Assembly (NCBI GenBank): GCA_031253835.1
Contig: JAIRVP010000052.1
Location: 1 to 64,000 of the forward strand
From: Burkholderia sp.
Lineage (GTDB): Bacteria > Pseudomonadota > Gammaproteobacteria > Burkholderiales > Burkholderiaceae
Length of the DNA stretch: 64,000 bases
Reading direction: 5' to 3'
Shown here: in pieces, positions 18,151-25,319 of the stretch
Numbering within the stretch: the stretch's first letter is position 1
How the letters are laid out: the number at the start of each line of letters is the position of its first letter
The notes under the pieces: generated by a model
Told to the model about the DNA's origin: nothing
Seen by the model: the letters and a program-made list of their open reading frames with translations, nothing else
Database searches by the model: none
Position numbers and translations under genes: made by a program

Positions 18151-19039
18151 AATGATTCCGCTCGGTACCTGGGTCGACCAGGGCGTTCACTACCTGCTCG
18201 ACCACGACGCGAAGACGTTCGACGCGATCGGCCAGGCGATCGAGGGGCTCGCGGCATTCGTCGAGCACGGCCTGCAGGCGATCCCGATGTGGCTGATGAT
18301 GGCGATCTTCATCGGCGTCGGACTGTGGCGGGTGGGCTGGCGCTTCGCGCTGTTCACCACCGCTTCGCTGCTGCTGATCTTTGCAACCGGCTTCTGGGAC
18401 CAGACCGTCATCACGCTCGGCCTCACGCTGTCGTCGACGATCATCAGCCTCGTGCTCGGCATTCCGCTCGGCATCTGGGCCGCGAAGAGCAAGTGGGTCG
18501 CCGCGATCGTGCGCCCGATCCTCGACCTGATGCAGACGATGCCGGCCTTCGTGTACCTGATTCCGGCCGCGATGCTGTTCGGTCTCGGCCGCGTGCCGGG
18601 GATCCTGTCGACGGTGATCTTCGCGATGCCGCCGGCGGTGCGCCTGACGAGCCTTGGCATCCGCCACGTGAACCGCGAGATCGTCGAAGCCGGCCAGGCC
18701 TTCGGCTGCACGCCGTGGCAGCTGCTGTACAAGGTGCAGTTCCCGAACGCGCTGCCGTCGATCATGCAGGGCGTGAACCAGACGATCATGATGGCGCTGT
18801 CGATGGTGATCATCGCGTCGATGGTCGGCGCGGGCGGCCTCGGCAACGACGTGCTCGCGAGTATCCAGCGCCTCGACATCGGCCTCGGCTTCGAAAGCGG
18901 TCTGTCGGTCGTGCTGCTCGCGATCATTCTCGACCGCATCACCGAAAGCTTCGGCCGCGCGCCGGGCACCGTGAAGGCACCGCTGTTCGCCGGTCTCAAG
19001 CAGCTCTTTCGCGTGAAGGCCGCGCCCGCCCAGGCCTGA
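18143..19039 (+). CDS. proW: Glycine betaine ABC transporter permease
   Basis: A 298-residue permease with about 6-7 membrane segments and a BPD_transp_1 domain. The EAA-like cytoplasmic loop is EAGQAFGCTPWQLLYKVQFP with the conserved downstream NQTIMMALSMVIIASMVGAG. It starts eight bases inside the end of proV, so the two are co-translated. It has the length and sequence expected of ProW-type subunits without a fused binding domain; the binding protein is proX at 20561. Confidence 0.92.
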   Translation: MSEMIPLGTWVDQGVHYLLDHDAKTFDAIGQAIEGLAAFVEHGLQAIPMWLMMAIFIGVGLWRVGWRFALFTTASLLLIFATGFWDQTVITLGLTLSSTIISLVLGIPLGIWAAKSKWVAAIVRPILDLMQTMPAFVYLIPAAMLFGLGRVPGILSTVIFAMPPAVRLTSLGIRHVNREIVEAGQAFGCTPWQLLYKVQFPNALPSIMQGVNQTIMMALSMVIIASMVGAGGLGNDVLASIQRLDIGLGFESGLSVVLLAIILDRITESFGRAPGTVKAPLFAGLKQLFRVKAAPAQA

Positions 19040-19045
19040 ACTCCG

Positions 19046-19111
19046 GCGGCCGGTGTGCCACCGGCCGCTCACCCTGAATACAGATAACGACTTCCGCGGC
19101 TTCGGCCGCGG
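19046..19111 (+). terminator. Two hairpins after proW
   Basis: A 10-bp perfect stem GCGGCCGGTG-TGC-CACCGGCCGC lies at 19046-19068. A 7-bp stem with a stable UUCG tetraloop (CCGCGGC-TTCG-GCCGCGG) lies at 19094-19111. Neither has a T tract, so they may attenuate, terminate with help or protect the proVW mRNA end. Just downstream lies the compound palindrome. Confidence 0.4.
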
Positions 19112-19132
19112 GGTTGGCTCCCTGCAACCTCC

Positions 19133-19450
19133 TCTAGGGTCTGTTTCCAGATGGAACGCACATGCGAATGCCCGAAATCGCTCGTCCCCCAAGGGGACTT
19201 CCTTGCGGGGCGCAGGCAAGAAGTGAGGAGCGCCGTTTGGCCGAGCCAAACAAGCGACGAGCGACGCCGCCATGCGGGCGATTTCGGGCATTCCCGTGGA
19301 ATGAATTTCAAGTTTGGGGTTGCCACGAGAACGGCCGCTCGCCGCGTTGCGCTTCTTGCGAATACGCCGAGTATTCGCGGCGTCGCGCGCCTCGCGAGCG
19401 GCCGTTCTCGTGGCAACGCATGTGCGTTCCATCTGGAAACAGATCCTAGG
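19133..19450. repeat. Compound palindromic element, copy 1
   Basis: Outer inverted arms of about 34 bp (19133-19166 and 19417-19450) enclose two independent inner hairpins. The first pairs about 19166-19183 with 19275-19293. Inside it is a 55-nt core (19216-19270) containing the mini-hairpin GTTTGGC-CGA-GCCAAAC. The second pairs 19318-19341 with 19394-19417 (24 bp) around a smaller hairpin GCGAATAC/GTATTCGC. The core recurs in the opposite orientation in copy 2 at 36425-36479 with 51 of 55 bases identical, although the arms differ. The element has no ORF of note. It lies between proW and the AraC-type gene, ending just before that gene's AGGAG ribosome binding site. Confidence 0.85.
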
Positions 19451-19458
19451 AGACCGAT

Positions 19459-20457
19459 GTGACGTCCGCCGTCGCTGTTGCGCCCGCCGCCTGCGTTTCA
19501 CCGGTTTCGTCCCTCGCCCATTTCGGCTTCCTGACGCTGCCGAATTTCTCGATGATCGCGTTCTCGAGTGCGGTCGAGGTACTTCGGATGGCGAACTACG
19601 TCGGGCGCGCCGACCACTACAAGTGGTCGATCTACTCGCTCGACGGCGCGCCCGCGCATGCCAGCAACGGCATCGCGATACGGCCCACGCAGGCGCTCGA
19701 CTACACGAACCTGCCCGACGTGATGATCGTGTGCGGCGGCATCCGCATCCGCGACGTGGTCGACGAAGGCGCGCGCGACACGCTCGCGGCGCTCGCCGAA
19801 CGCGGGCTGCCGCTCGGCGGCATCTGCACGGGCGCGTACGCGCTGATGTCGAGCGGGCTGCTCGACGGCTATCGCTGCACCGTGCACTGGGAGAACCTGT
19901 CCTCGCTGCATTCCGAATTTCCGCAGGTCGGTTTCGCCGACGAGCTGTTCGTCGTCGACCGCGACCGGCTGACCTGCACGGGCGGCACCGCGCCGCTCGA
20001 CCTGATGCTGAACCTGGTCGGCATGCGCTTCGGCCAGCAGCTGGCCGCGCAGGTGTCCGAGCAGTTCATTCTGGAGCGCATCCGCAGCTCGACCGACACG
20101 CAGCCGATTCCGGTCGATGCGCGCGTCGGCTTCTCGCGCGCCGAGCTGATCGAGGTCGTGCGGCTGATGGAGGCGAACATCGAGGAGCCGCTGTCGCTCG
20201 AGGAACTCGCGCGGCTCGTGCGGCTGTCGCAGCGGCACCTGCAGCGGATGTTCAAGGTGTATTTGAACGTGTCGCCGACCCACTATTACCTGACGCTGCG
20301 CCTGAAACGCGCGCGCGACCTGCTGCGCACGACCGACGCGTCGATCGCGCGCGTGACGACGGTCTGCGGCTTTCATTCGCCGTGTCATTTCAGCAAGGCC
20401 TACCGCGCGCAGTTCGGCCATGCGCCGAGCTACGAGCGCCGCTTGCCGGGGCGCTGA
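19459..20457 (+). CDS. GATase1-like AraC-family transcriptional regulator of the betaine/carnitine type
   Basis: A 332-residue protein with a DJ-1/PfpI-like domain (about residues 20-190) and a C-terminal AraC double helix-turn-helix (about 225-330). The regulatory domain has the FGFLTLPNFSMIAFSSAVEV opening and a GGICTGAYALMSSGLL nucleophile-elbow-like loop. The second HTH segment is VTTVCGFHSPCHFSKAYRAQFG. Start is GTG at 19459 with AGGAG ten bases upstream. GbdR, CdhR and related regulators have this architecture and respond to glycine betaine, dimethylglycine or carnitine. Position between proVW and proX supports control of betaine uptake. Which of GbdR or CdhR it matches best is not resolvable by eye. 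Confidence 0.88.
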   Translation: MTSAVAVAPAACVSPVSSLAHFGFLTLPNFSMIAFSSAVEVLRMANYVGRADHYKWSIYSLDGAPAHASNGIAIRPTQALDYTNLPDVMIVCGGIRIRDVVDEGARDTLAALAERGLPLGGICTGAYALMSSGLLDGYRCTVHWENLSSLHSEFPQVGFADELFVVDRDRLTCTGGTAPLDLMLNLVGMRFGQQLAAQVSEQFILERIRSSTDTQPIPVDARVGFSRAELIEVVRLMEANIEEPLSLEELARLVRLSQRHLQRMFKVYLNVSPTHYYLTLRLKRARDLLRTTDASIARVTTVCGFHSPCHFSKAYRAQFGHAPSYERRLPGR

Positions 20458-20560
20458 GCGAAACGATGATTCGGTCCGCGACGTCGCCGGGATCGCGGCG
20501 CGCGGCTTCAATAAACGATCCCGTATTCAAGCAAACGACATCACTTTGAGGAGAAGCAAG

Positions 20561-21508
20561 ATGAAGCGCCTATTGATCGCAGCGGTGTGCGGAATCGGGA
20601 TAACCGCGCCGATGTCGGCCGTGTATGCGGCCGATCCGCCCGTATGCAAGAACGTGCGCTTCGCGGATGTCGGCTGGTCCGACATCGCGGCGACCACGGG
20701 CCTCGCATCGACGATGCTGCAGGGCCTCGGCTACAACCCGACGAAGACGATCGCCTCGGTGCCGATCACGTTCGCGGGGATCAAGAGCAAGCAGATCGAC
20801 GTGTTCCTCGGCTACTGGTCGCCGACGATGGACCCGATCATCCAGCCGTTCACGAAGGCCGGCACGATCAAGGTGCTCGCGACCCCGAACCTGACCGGCG
20901 CGAAATACACGCTGGCGGTGCCCGACTACGTGTACCAGGGCGGCCTGAAGTCGTTCGCGGACATCCAGAAGTACGCGGACAAGCTCAACGGCAAGATCTA
21001 CGGGATCGAGCCGGGCAACGACGGCAACCAGTTGATCAAGAAGATGATCGACAGCAACCAGTTCGGGCTCGGCAAGTTCAAGCTGGTCGAGTCGAGCGAA
21101 GCCGGGATGCTGGTCGAGGTGAACCGCGCGGCGCGCGACAAGCAGTGGATCGTGTTCCTGGGCTGGGAACCGCATCCGATGAACGTGCAGATGAAGATCG
21201 ACTACCTGACCGGCGGCGACGACGTGTTCGGTCCGAACTACGGCGAAGCGAAGGTGCTGACGGCCACGCCGCCCGACTACTCGCAGCGTTGCCCGAACGT
21301 CGCGAAGTTCGTGTCGAACCTGCAGTTCACGACGACGATCGAGAACCACGTGATGGTGCCGATCATGAACAAGGAAGACCCGAACAAGGCGGCGGCCGAG
21401 TGGCTGAAGGCGAACCCGCAGGCGCTCGACAAGTGGCTCGCCGGCGTGACGACGCTCGACGGCAAGCCGGGGCTGCCGGCGGTGAAGGCCTACCTCGGCG
21501 TGCATTGA
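20561..21508 (+). CDS. proX: Choline/glycine betaine ABC transporter substrate-binding protein
   Basis: A 315-residue periplasmic binding protein with signal peptide MKRLLIAAVCGIGITAPMSA, cleaved near YAAD. AGGAGAAGCA precedes the ATG. The mature part matches the ProX/CaiX type: VCKNVRFADVGWSDIAATTG near the N-terminus, the DVFLGYWSPTMDP aromatic segment, and WIVFLGWEPHPMN, supplying aromatic residues of the quaternary-ammonium box. Two Cys near the mature N-terminus and in YSQRCPN may form a disulphide. It delivers ligand to ProVW; it is separated from them by the regulator gene and the compound palindrome. Confidence 0.92.
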   Translation: MKRLLIAAVCGIGITAPMSAVYAADPPVCKNVRFADVGWSDIAATTGLASTMLQGLGYNPTKTIASVPITFAGIKSKQIDVFLGYWSPTMDPIIQPFTKAGTIKVLATPNLTGAKYTLAVPDYVYQGGLKSFADIQKYADKLNGKIYGIEPGNDGNQLIKKMIDSNQFGLGKFKLVESSEAGMLVEVNRAARDKQWIVFLGWEPHPMNVQMKIDYLTGGDDVFGPNYGEAKVLTATPPDYSQRCPNVAKFVSNLQFTTTIENHVMVPIMNKEDPNKAAAEWLKANPQALDKWLAGVTTLDGKPGLPAVKAYLGVH

Positions 21509-21560
21509 ACCTGACGCGCCGGGCTTCGCGGCTTCGGCCGCAAGCCTGACGTGCTTGTCG

Positions 21561-21605
21561 AGCCGGCGGAAGCAGGACGACCATCCTGCTTCCGCCGGCT
21601 TTTTG
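21561..21605 (+). terminator. Intrinsic terminator of proX
   Basis: A 17-bp perfect stem (21561-21577 with 21584-21600) with loop CGACCA is followed by TTTT. A smaller UUCG-tetraloop hairpin lies just upstream (about 21522-21545). Confidence 0.9.
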
Positions 21606-21680
21606 CATGCTGCTTCACGCCCGGCCCGTCGGTGAGCGGACGATGCGCTAGACTGCTCGATCCCGATCGAGGAGACGGCA

Positions 21681-21809
21681 ATGATCCGCAGTGTGCGTGA
21701 GGTATCCGGATGGCGGCAGGAAGCCGGCAGGCGGCTTGACGGCGTGTCGGCCTGCATCGGCGCAGGCTGCGGCCGGACGATGCCGCACCGCGGCCATTCA
21801 TTCGCATGA
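21681..21809 (+). CDS. Candidate 42-codon leader ORF coupled to the TRIC channel gene
   Basis: ATG at 21681 has a good ribosome binding site (GAGGAG, spacing 6-7). It encodes a 42-residue peptide beginning MIRSVREVSGWRQEAGRRLD, and its TGA overlaps the ATG of the next gene (ATGA at 21806-21809). The downstream gene has no Shine-Dalgarno sequence of its own, so its translation may depend on this ORF. The peptide has no recognised domain and could be a non-conserved coupling device. Confidence 0.4.
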   Translation: MIRSVREVSGWRQEAGRRLDGVSACIGAGCGRTMPHRGHSFA

Positions 21810-22432
21810 AGCGCATCGGGCACGTTGTCCTCGCCGCCGATCTCGCGGGCACGGCGGTGTTCGCGGTCGAGGGCGCCAATGCGGCAATCGGCGCCGGGCT
21901 CGACCTGTTCGGCGTGATGGTGCTGTCGCTCGTCGTCGCGCTCGGCGGCGGCGTGATCCGCGATCTGCTGATCGGCGCGCGGCCGCCCAGCGCGGTCAGC
22001 GACTGGCGTTATCCGGCGCTTGCGTTCGCGTCCGGGCTGTTCGCGTTCGTCTTTCATGCGCGGGTGGCCGGGTTTTCGCCGTCGATGCTCACGACGCTCG
22101 ATGCGGCAGGCCTCGCGTTGTTCGCGGTCGCGGGCGCGGTGAAGGCGCTCGAGTTCCGCGTCCACCCGTTCATCGCGACGCTGATGGGCGCCGTGACCGG
22201 TTGCGGGGGCGGCGTCGTGCGCGACGTGCTGCTCGCGCGGATACCGGTCGTGCTGGTCACGGATATCTATGCCAGCGCGGCGCTGCTCGGCGCGGTCGTC
22301 GTCGTGTCGTGCCGGCGGCTCGGGTGCCCGCCCGTCATCGCGGCCGTGCTCGGCGGCATTGCCTGCTTTGCGCTGCGGATGGCGGCCGTGCGCTTCGGCT
22401 GGCAGTTGCCGAAAATCGCCGCCGGGGCGTAG
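21806..22432 (+). CDS. Trimeric intracellular cation channel family protein (YicG/UPF0126-like)
   Basis: A 208-residue membrane protein with seven hydrophobic segments arranged as two inverted repeats. Each carries the family signature GGGVIRD (first: LGGGVIRDLLIGARPP, second: GCGGGVVRDVLLARIP). This is the prokaryotic TRIC/YicG family, K+-permeable or small-solute channels. The start overlaps the stop of a short leader ORF. It ends ten bases before the duplicated tail of the PACE gene. Confidence 0.88.
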   Translation: MKRIGHVVLAADLAGTAVFAVEGANAAIGAGLDLFGVMVLSLVVALGGGVIRDLLIGARPPSAVSDWRYPALAFASGLFAFVFHARVAGFSPSMLTTLDAAGLALFAVAGAVKALEFRVHPFIATLMGAVTGCGGGVVRDVLLARIPVVLVTDIYASAALLGAVVVVSCRRLGCPPVIAAVLGGIACFALRMAAVRFGWQLPKIAAGA

Positions 22433-22441
22433 GCACCCGCT

Positions 22442-22538
22442 TCACAACCCCTTCGTCGCCGCCGGCACGTCGAACACGCGATCGAACGCCCACTGGAACA
22501 CGAACGCGTAGCAGAAGAGTGCGAACAGCCTGATATCG
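22442..22538 (-). pseudogene. Duplicated 3' end of the PACE efflux gene (copy flanking the cassette)
   Basis: Bases 22442-22518 are identical to 24738-24814, the last codons and stop of the PACE gene. Similarity continues to 22538 with one 3-nt indel and few changes. It encodes the same C-terminus (FCYAFVFQWAFDRVFDVPAA then TKGL) joined to unrelated AT-rich sequence reading to 22684. Together with the intact gene at 24738 it forms a direct repeat of about 97/100 bp flanking the low-G+C cassette. Confidence 0.9.
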
Positions 22539-22709
22539 TTTATCTGCCGTTCGATTTGGTCCACTGCCAACGATCGATTGTAGATTTTAACGATAGAAAC
22601 ATAAGATAAATTAGTTATGCGAATTTCGAATTCGTACGATTGAAAGTCCCTTTCGAATCGCGCATTTTGGTGTCTGTCACTCATGCCAATCTCACGAAGG
22701 GGAATCAGG

Positions 22710-23051
22710 ATGTCGAGCGAGCAGAAACCACCAACTCATCCATTTGCCACCGTCGGTTCATTTGACTGCTGCGATGGGGTGGGCGATCTGACCCGTAGCG
22801 GCCTAACGGTGGCACGGTTGTCGGTCGATTGCGTGAGTAACGTCGTTAGGTACGTGGACGGCCGCACGAACGGAACGACTGTCTGGGACGTGGTCGATTA
22901 CGACGATTTCAAGCGGCTCACGATTATTGAAAAGCAATTCGATAGCGGTGATGTCGGTGCGGGTGTTGCTGCACGAGAGCGGCTGGCCTCGGGCTGCGGG
23001 TTGACGGCGGCGAAGCATCCACGTGCCATGCGCAGAAGCGAGGCCACATGA
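22710..23051 (+). CDS. Hypothetical protein, first gene of the PAAR cassette
   Basis: Start chosen at 22710 because GAAGGGGA lies just upstream; an ATG at 22683 adds nine residues. The 113-residue protein begins MSSEQKPPTHPFATVGSFDC and includes a WDVVDYDDFKRLTIIEKQFD segment. No signal peptide, membrane segment or known domain was recognised. Its stop overlaps the next ATG (ATGA at 23048-23051), so it is translated with the PAAR gene. G+C is lower than the surrounding genome. It may be a chaperone or adaptor for the effector, by position only. Confidence 0.55.
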   Translation: MSSEQKPPTHPFATVGSFDCCDGVGDLTRSGLTVARLSVDCVSNVVRYVDGRTNGTTVWDVVDYDDFKRLTIIEKQFDSGDVGAGVAARERLASGCGLTAAKHPRAMRRSEAT

Positions 23052-23608
23052 TCCGCTACTTTCTGGCTCAAGGGGATCGCGGTGGCAGTGCGACGATCAC
23101 CGAAGGGTTGCCGACTGTCACCTGCTCCAATCCGCCACCGCGCGTCCATATTGCGACGCTTTTCATGAAGACCTATTGCACGGTGTGTCAGCGGGAAGGG
23201 TATATCGCGCCGGAGGGGCCTCGTTTGCCGGGTACAGCACCAAATGGTCAACCGTGGGCGCTGAGTGGTGATATCAATGTTTGCGGGTGCAATCCGTCAC
23301 CGGTTTTTTATGCAGAACGCGGGATGCGCATGATCGTCACGGATCAGCATGTCGCGACACCGGTAGAGCAGCATCAGAATCATGCGCGTTCGATGTCGGC
23401 AAGCAGCGACGAACACGATGAACAGTATGTTTTGTGCGACGAGCAAAGCGGCCGACCGCTTGCACGTGTTCGATACCGCATACACACGGCGTCGGGCCGG
23501 ATCTTCAGTGGCATGACGGATTTCGAAGGAAACACGCAGCGTGTAACAGCACGTCACGCCGAGAAACTCAGGCTCGAGGTCATGGAGAACGATAACGATG
23601 CCTTGTAA
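23048..23608 (+). CDS. PAAR-domain protein, type VI secretion spike tip
   Basis: A 186-residue protein. The first 90 residues match a PAAR-type fold: YFLAQGDRGGSATITEGLPT opening, then TYCTVCQREGYIAPEG, and CGCNPSPVF with clustered Cys likely to bind metal. A His-rich linker leads to a small C-terminal module (EQYVLCDEQSGRPLARVRYR) seen in T6SS cargo and spike proteins. PAAR proteins cap VgrG and carry effectors. No vgrG or T6SS structural gene is in the window, so this would be an orphan PAAR using a remote apparatus. It overlaps the metallopeptidase gene by 11 bases. Confidence 0.8.
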   Translation: MIRYFLAQGDRGGSATITEGLPTVTCSNPPPRVHIATLFMKTYCTVCQREGYIAPEGPRLPGTAPNGQPWALSGDINVCGCNPSPVFYAERGMRMIVTDQHVATPVEQHQNHARSMSASSDEHDEQYVLCDEQSGRPLARVRYRIHTASGRIFSGMTDFEGNTQRVTARHAEKLRLEVMENDNDAL

Positions 23609-24257
23609 CGAATATATTTGCGTTCACGATTCGGCGGTGACGAACACCACGCAAGGTTCGACGGTTAAGGTGTTTCTGACGCTCGACGGCCCGCGCATCT
23701 GCCCGGCCATGACCGACGCGGAATTCAGGAAACTGATGATGGAGCTCCGCGACGAGGGGGCGGACCTCATGGAGGAGCGGTTGAAAAGACTGGCAGAATG
23801 GGCGCCGGAGGAGCGTAGGCGTGTCTGGACGTGGTTCGGCGCGAATGACGACGGGATTCGTCTTGGCCTTGTGTCCGGACTGACTGCTACCCTGGCAGTC
23901 ATGCGGGCGCTGGGCCCCGGGAGTTTCCTGAGGGCGCATCCCGATCTGGATCGCTCTCTTGGATGCTTGCCCACCAACAAGAATGTCGGAACTGTCGCGC
24001 ACGTATGTGGCCCTGACACGGCAACGCGCACGATAAGCATCCACGAGGAATTCTGTTCGATTCGCGACCGAAGTCGGGCGGCCACCTCGAAGCTGTCGAC
24101 GATCATCCACGAGTGCACTCATTTCAAGGATACGTTTGGGGCAAGCGATCCAAAATATGGCATCACGCGATTTCTCCCGGAGTGGGGGCAAGCGAACCCC
24201 GAAAAGGCAATTAAAAATGCGGACAGCATTTCGGCATACGTTATATGGCTTGATTAA
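23598..24257 (+). CDS. M35-like (aspzincin) metallopeptidase, candidate T6SS effector
   Basis: A 219-residue protein with the zinc motif HECTH at residues 171-175, followed by GASDPKYG (Asp184), the third-ligand segment of aspzincins. A downstream NADSISAYV motif (207-215) is typical of M35 deuterolysin/peptidyl-Lys metallopeptidases. The first 40 residues contain several Cys. No signal peptide was seen, consistent with delivery by a PAAR protein rather than Sec. It lies directly after the PAAR gene and overlaps the next exported-protein gene by 41 bases, the arrangement of a spike-effector-immunity unit. Catalytic residues appear intact. Target unknown; the periplasm or a host protein are both possible. 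Confidence 0.75.
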   Translation: MPCNEYICVHDSAVTNTTQGSTVKVFLTLDGPRICPAMTDAEFRKLMMELRDEGADLMEERLKRLAEWAPEERRRVWTWFGANDDGIRLGLVSGLTATLAVMRALGPGSFLRAHPDLDRSLGCLPTNKNVGTVAHVCGPDTATRTISIHEEFCSIRDRSRAATSKLSTIIHECTHFKDTFGASDPKYGITRFLPEWGQANPEKAIKNADSISAYVIWLD

Positions 24258-24669
24258 GGGAGGGATTTTCCTGTCCATGGCTGCAAATTCGTATGCCTGC
24301 GACGGATCTGAGAGTCTGCCGGGGCAGAATTTTGACCTTATGTTTGAGAAGAATTCTGCAACGGTGAGCGCCGAGCAAATGGCAAAGCTCGGCGGCTGGG
24401 TATCGAATATGTTGTCGAGGTTCCCGATTCGCGATGGGGTTGCCGTGAGCGGCGTGGCGGAATCTGCAGAAACCGATCCGGTCGGATTGTCTGTCAGACG
24501 TGCAGAGATCGCTCATCGTTTGCTGCTGCATTTCGGGTTAAGGCAGGAGCGCTACGCTATCCATAGTTACGTCTACAAACGCATGGGTACTCAGGACAGT
24601 GAAAATGCGAAGCGGACAGAAATAACATTGCTTCCTGGTTGCCCCGACAAGTGTTGTGCCGATAGGTGA
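24217..24669 (+). CDS. Exported OmpA-like small protein, candidate immunity protein
   Basis: Start at 24217 gives a 150-residue protein with signal peptide MRTAFRHTLYGLIKGGIFLS, cleaved about ANSYA/C; an in-frame ATG at 24136 would extend it without a plausible export signal. The mature part looks like an OmpA C-terminal fold: FDLMFEKNSATVS, then GLSVRRAEIAHRLLLHFGL and NAKRTEITLLPG. Overlap with the peptidase gene and periplasmic location fit an immunity protein to a periplasm-acting effector. That role is inferred from position only; peptidoglycan binding is an alternative. The 60 bases from 24301 contain 28 G/C, well below neighbouring genes. Confidence 0.6.
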   Translation: MRTAFRHTLYGLIKGGIFLSMAANSYACDGSESLPGQNFDLMFEKNSATVSAEQMAKLGGWVSNMLSRFPIRDGVAVSGVAESAETDPVGLSVRRAEIAHRLLLHFGLRQERYAIHSYVYKRMGTQDSENAKRTEITLLPGCPDKCCADR

Positions 24670-24737
24670 GGCGGTTGGTGAAGTGAGGCGGAGGTGGGCC
24701 TATCCGGGACGTTGTCTTGCAATGAAACATGCCCGCC

Positions 24738-24837
24738 TCACAACCCCTTCGTCGCCGCCGGCACGTCGAACACGCGATCGAACGCCCACTGGAACACGAA
24801 CGCGTAGCAGAAGAAGAACGCGAACAGCCCGATATCG
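24738..24837. repeat. Right-hand copy of the direct repeat flanking the PAAR cassette
   Basis: This is the 3' end of the intact PACE gene, starting exactly at its stop codon. The first 77 bases are identical to 22442-22518 in the same orientation. The intervening 2.2 kb is the low-G+C cassette, so the repeat pair marks its ends. Confidence 0.88.
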
Positions 24838-25163
24838 ACGACGAACGCGTCGAGCCACGAGATGTCGAGCCACCACGACACGACCGGCACCAGGATGAAG
24901 ATCAGCCCGCCTTCGAATCCGGTCGCATGCAGGATCCGCCGTCCGAGCGTACGCGCCGGCTGCCGGCGCGACGCTTCCCAGCGCTCGAACAGCGCGTTGA
25001 AGATCATGTTCCACAGCAGCGCAATCGCCGACATCGTCGCCGACAGCGCACCCGAATAGACGAGATCCTGCTTGAAGATCGCCGCGATCGCGGGCGAGAT
25101 GCAGGATATGGCGATCGCTTCGTAGAGCACCGCCTGCGTGATCCTGCGCGGTAGGCCTTGCAC
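24738..25163 (-). CDS. PACE family efflux transporter (AceI-like)
   Basis: A 141-residue inner-membrane protein with four helices in two bacterial transmembrane pair domains, the length and layout of the PACE family (chlorhexidine and other biocides, short-chain diamines). Start is GTG at 25163, placed by GGAGGAACAAC just upstream. Helix signatures include ITQAVLYEAIAISCISPAI and LWNMIFNALFERWE in the first pair and FFFCYAFVFQWAFDRVFD in the last. A divergent LysR gene begins 156 bases away, the arrangement seen for aceI-aceR. The 3' end has been duplicated at 22442. Confidence 0.88.
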   Translation of the reverse strand: MQGLPRRITQAVLYEAIAISCISPAIAAIFKQDLVYSGALSATMSAIALLWNMIFNALFERWEASRRQPARTLGRRILHATGFEGGLIFILVPVVSWWLDISWLDAFVVDIGLFAFFFCYAFVFQWAFDRVFDVPAATKGL

Positions 25164-25319
25164 GTTGTTCCTCCGGTTCGATGCGGGGTCGATGGTCGTT
25201 GCGCGGCGCCGTGCCGCGACGTCCCGCAAGGCTACCCGCGTTGCACGCCCGCCTCAATTCACCTAATCTCACCCCGATTGAATCGAATTCAACCGGCCGC
25301 ATCCGGCCCGCGAGGCCCC

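Noticed and set aside
22442..22684. An 80-codon ORF as a real small PACE-like protein
   Set aside because: Only its last 30 codons match PACE; the first part is unrelated AT-rich sequence without membrane helices, so it is a duplicated gene end.
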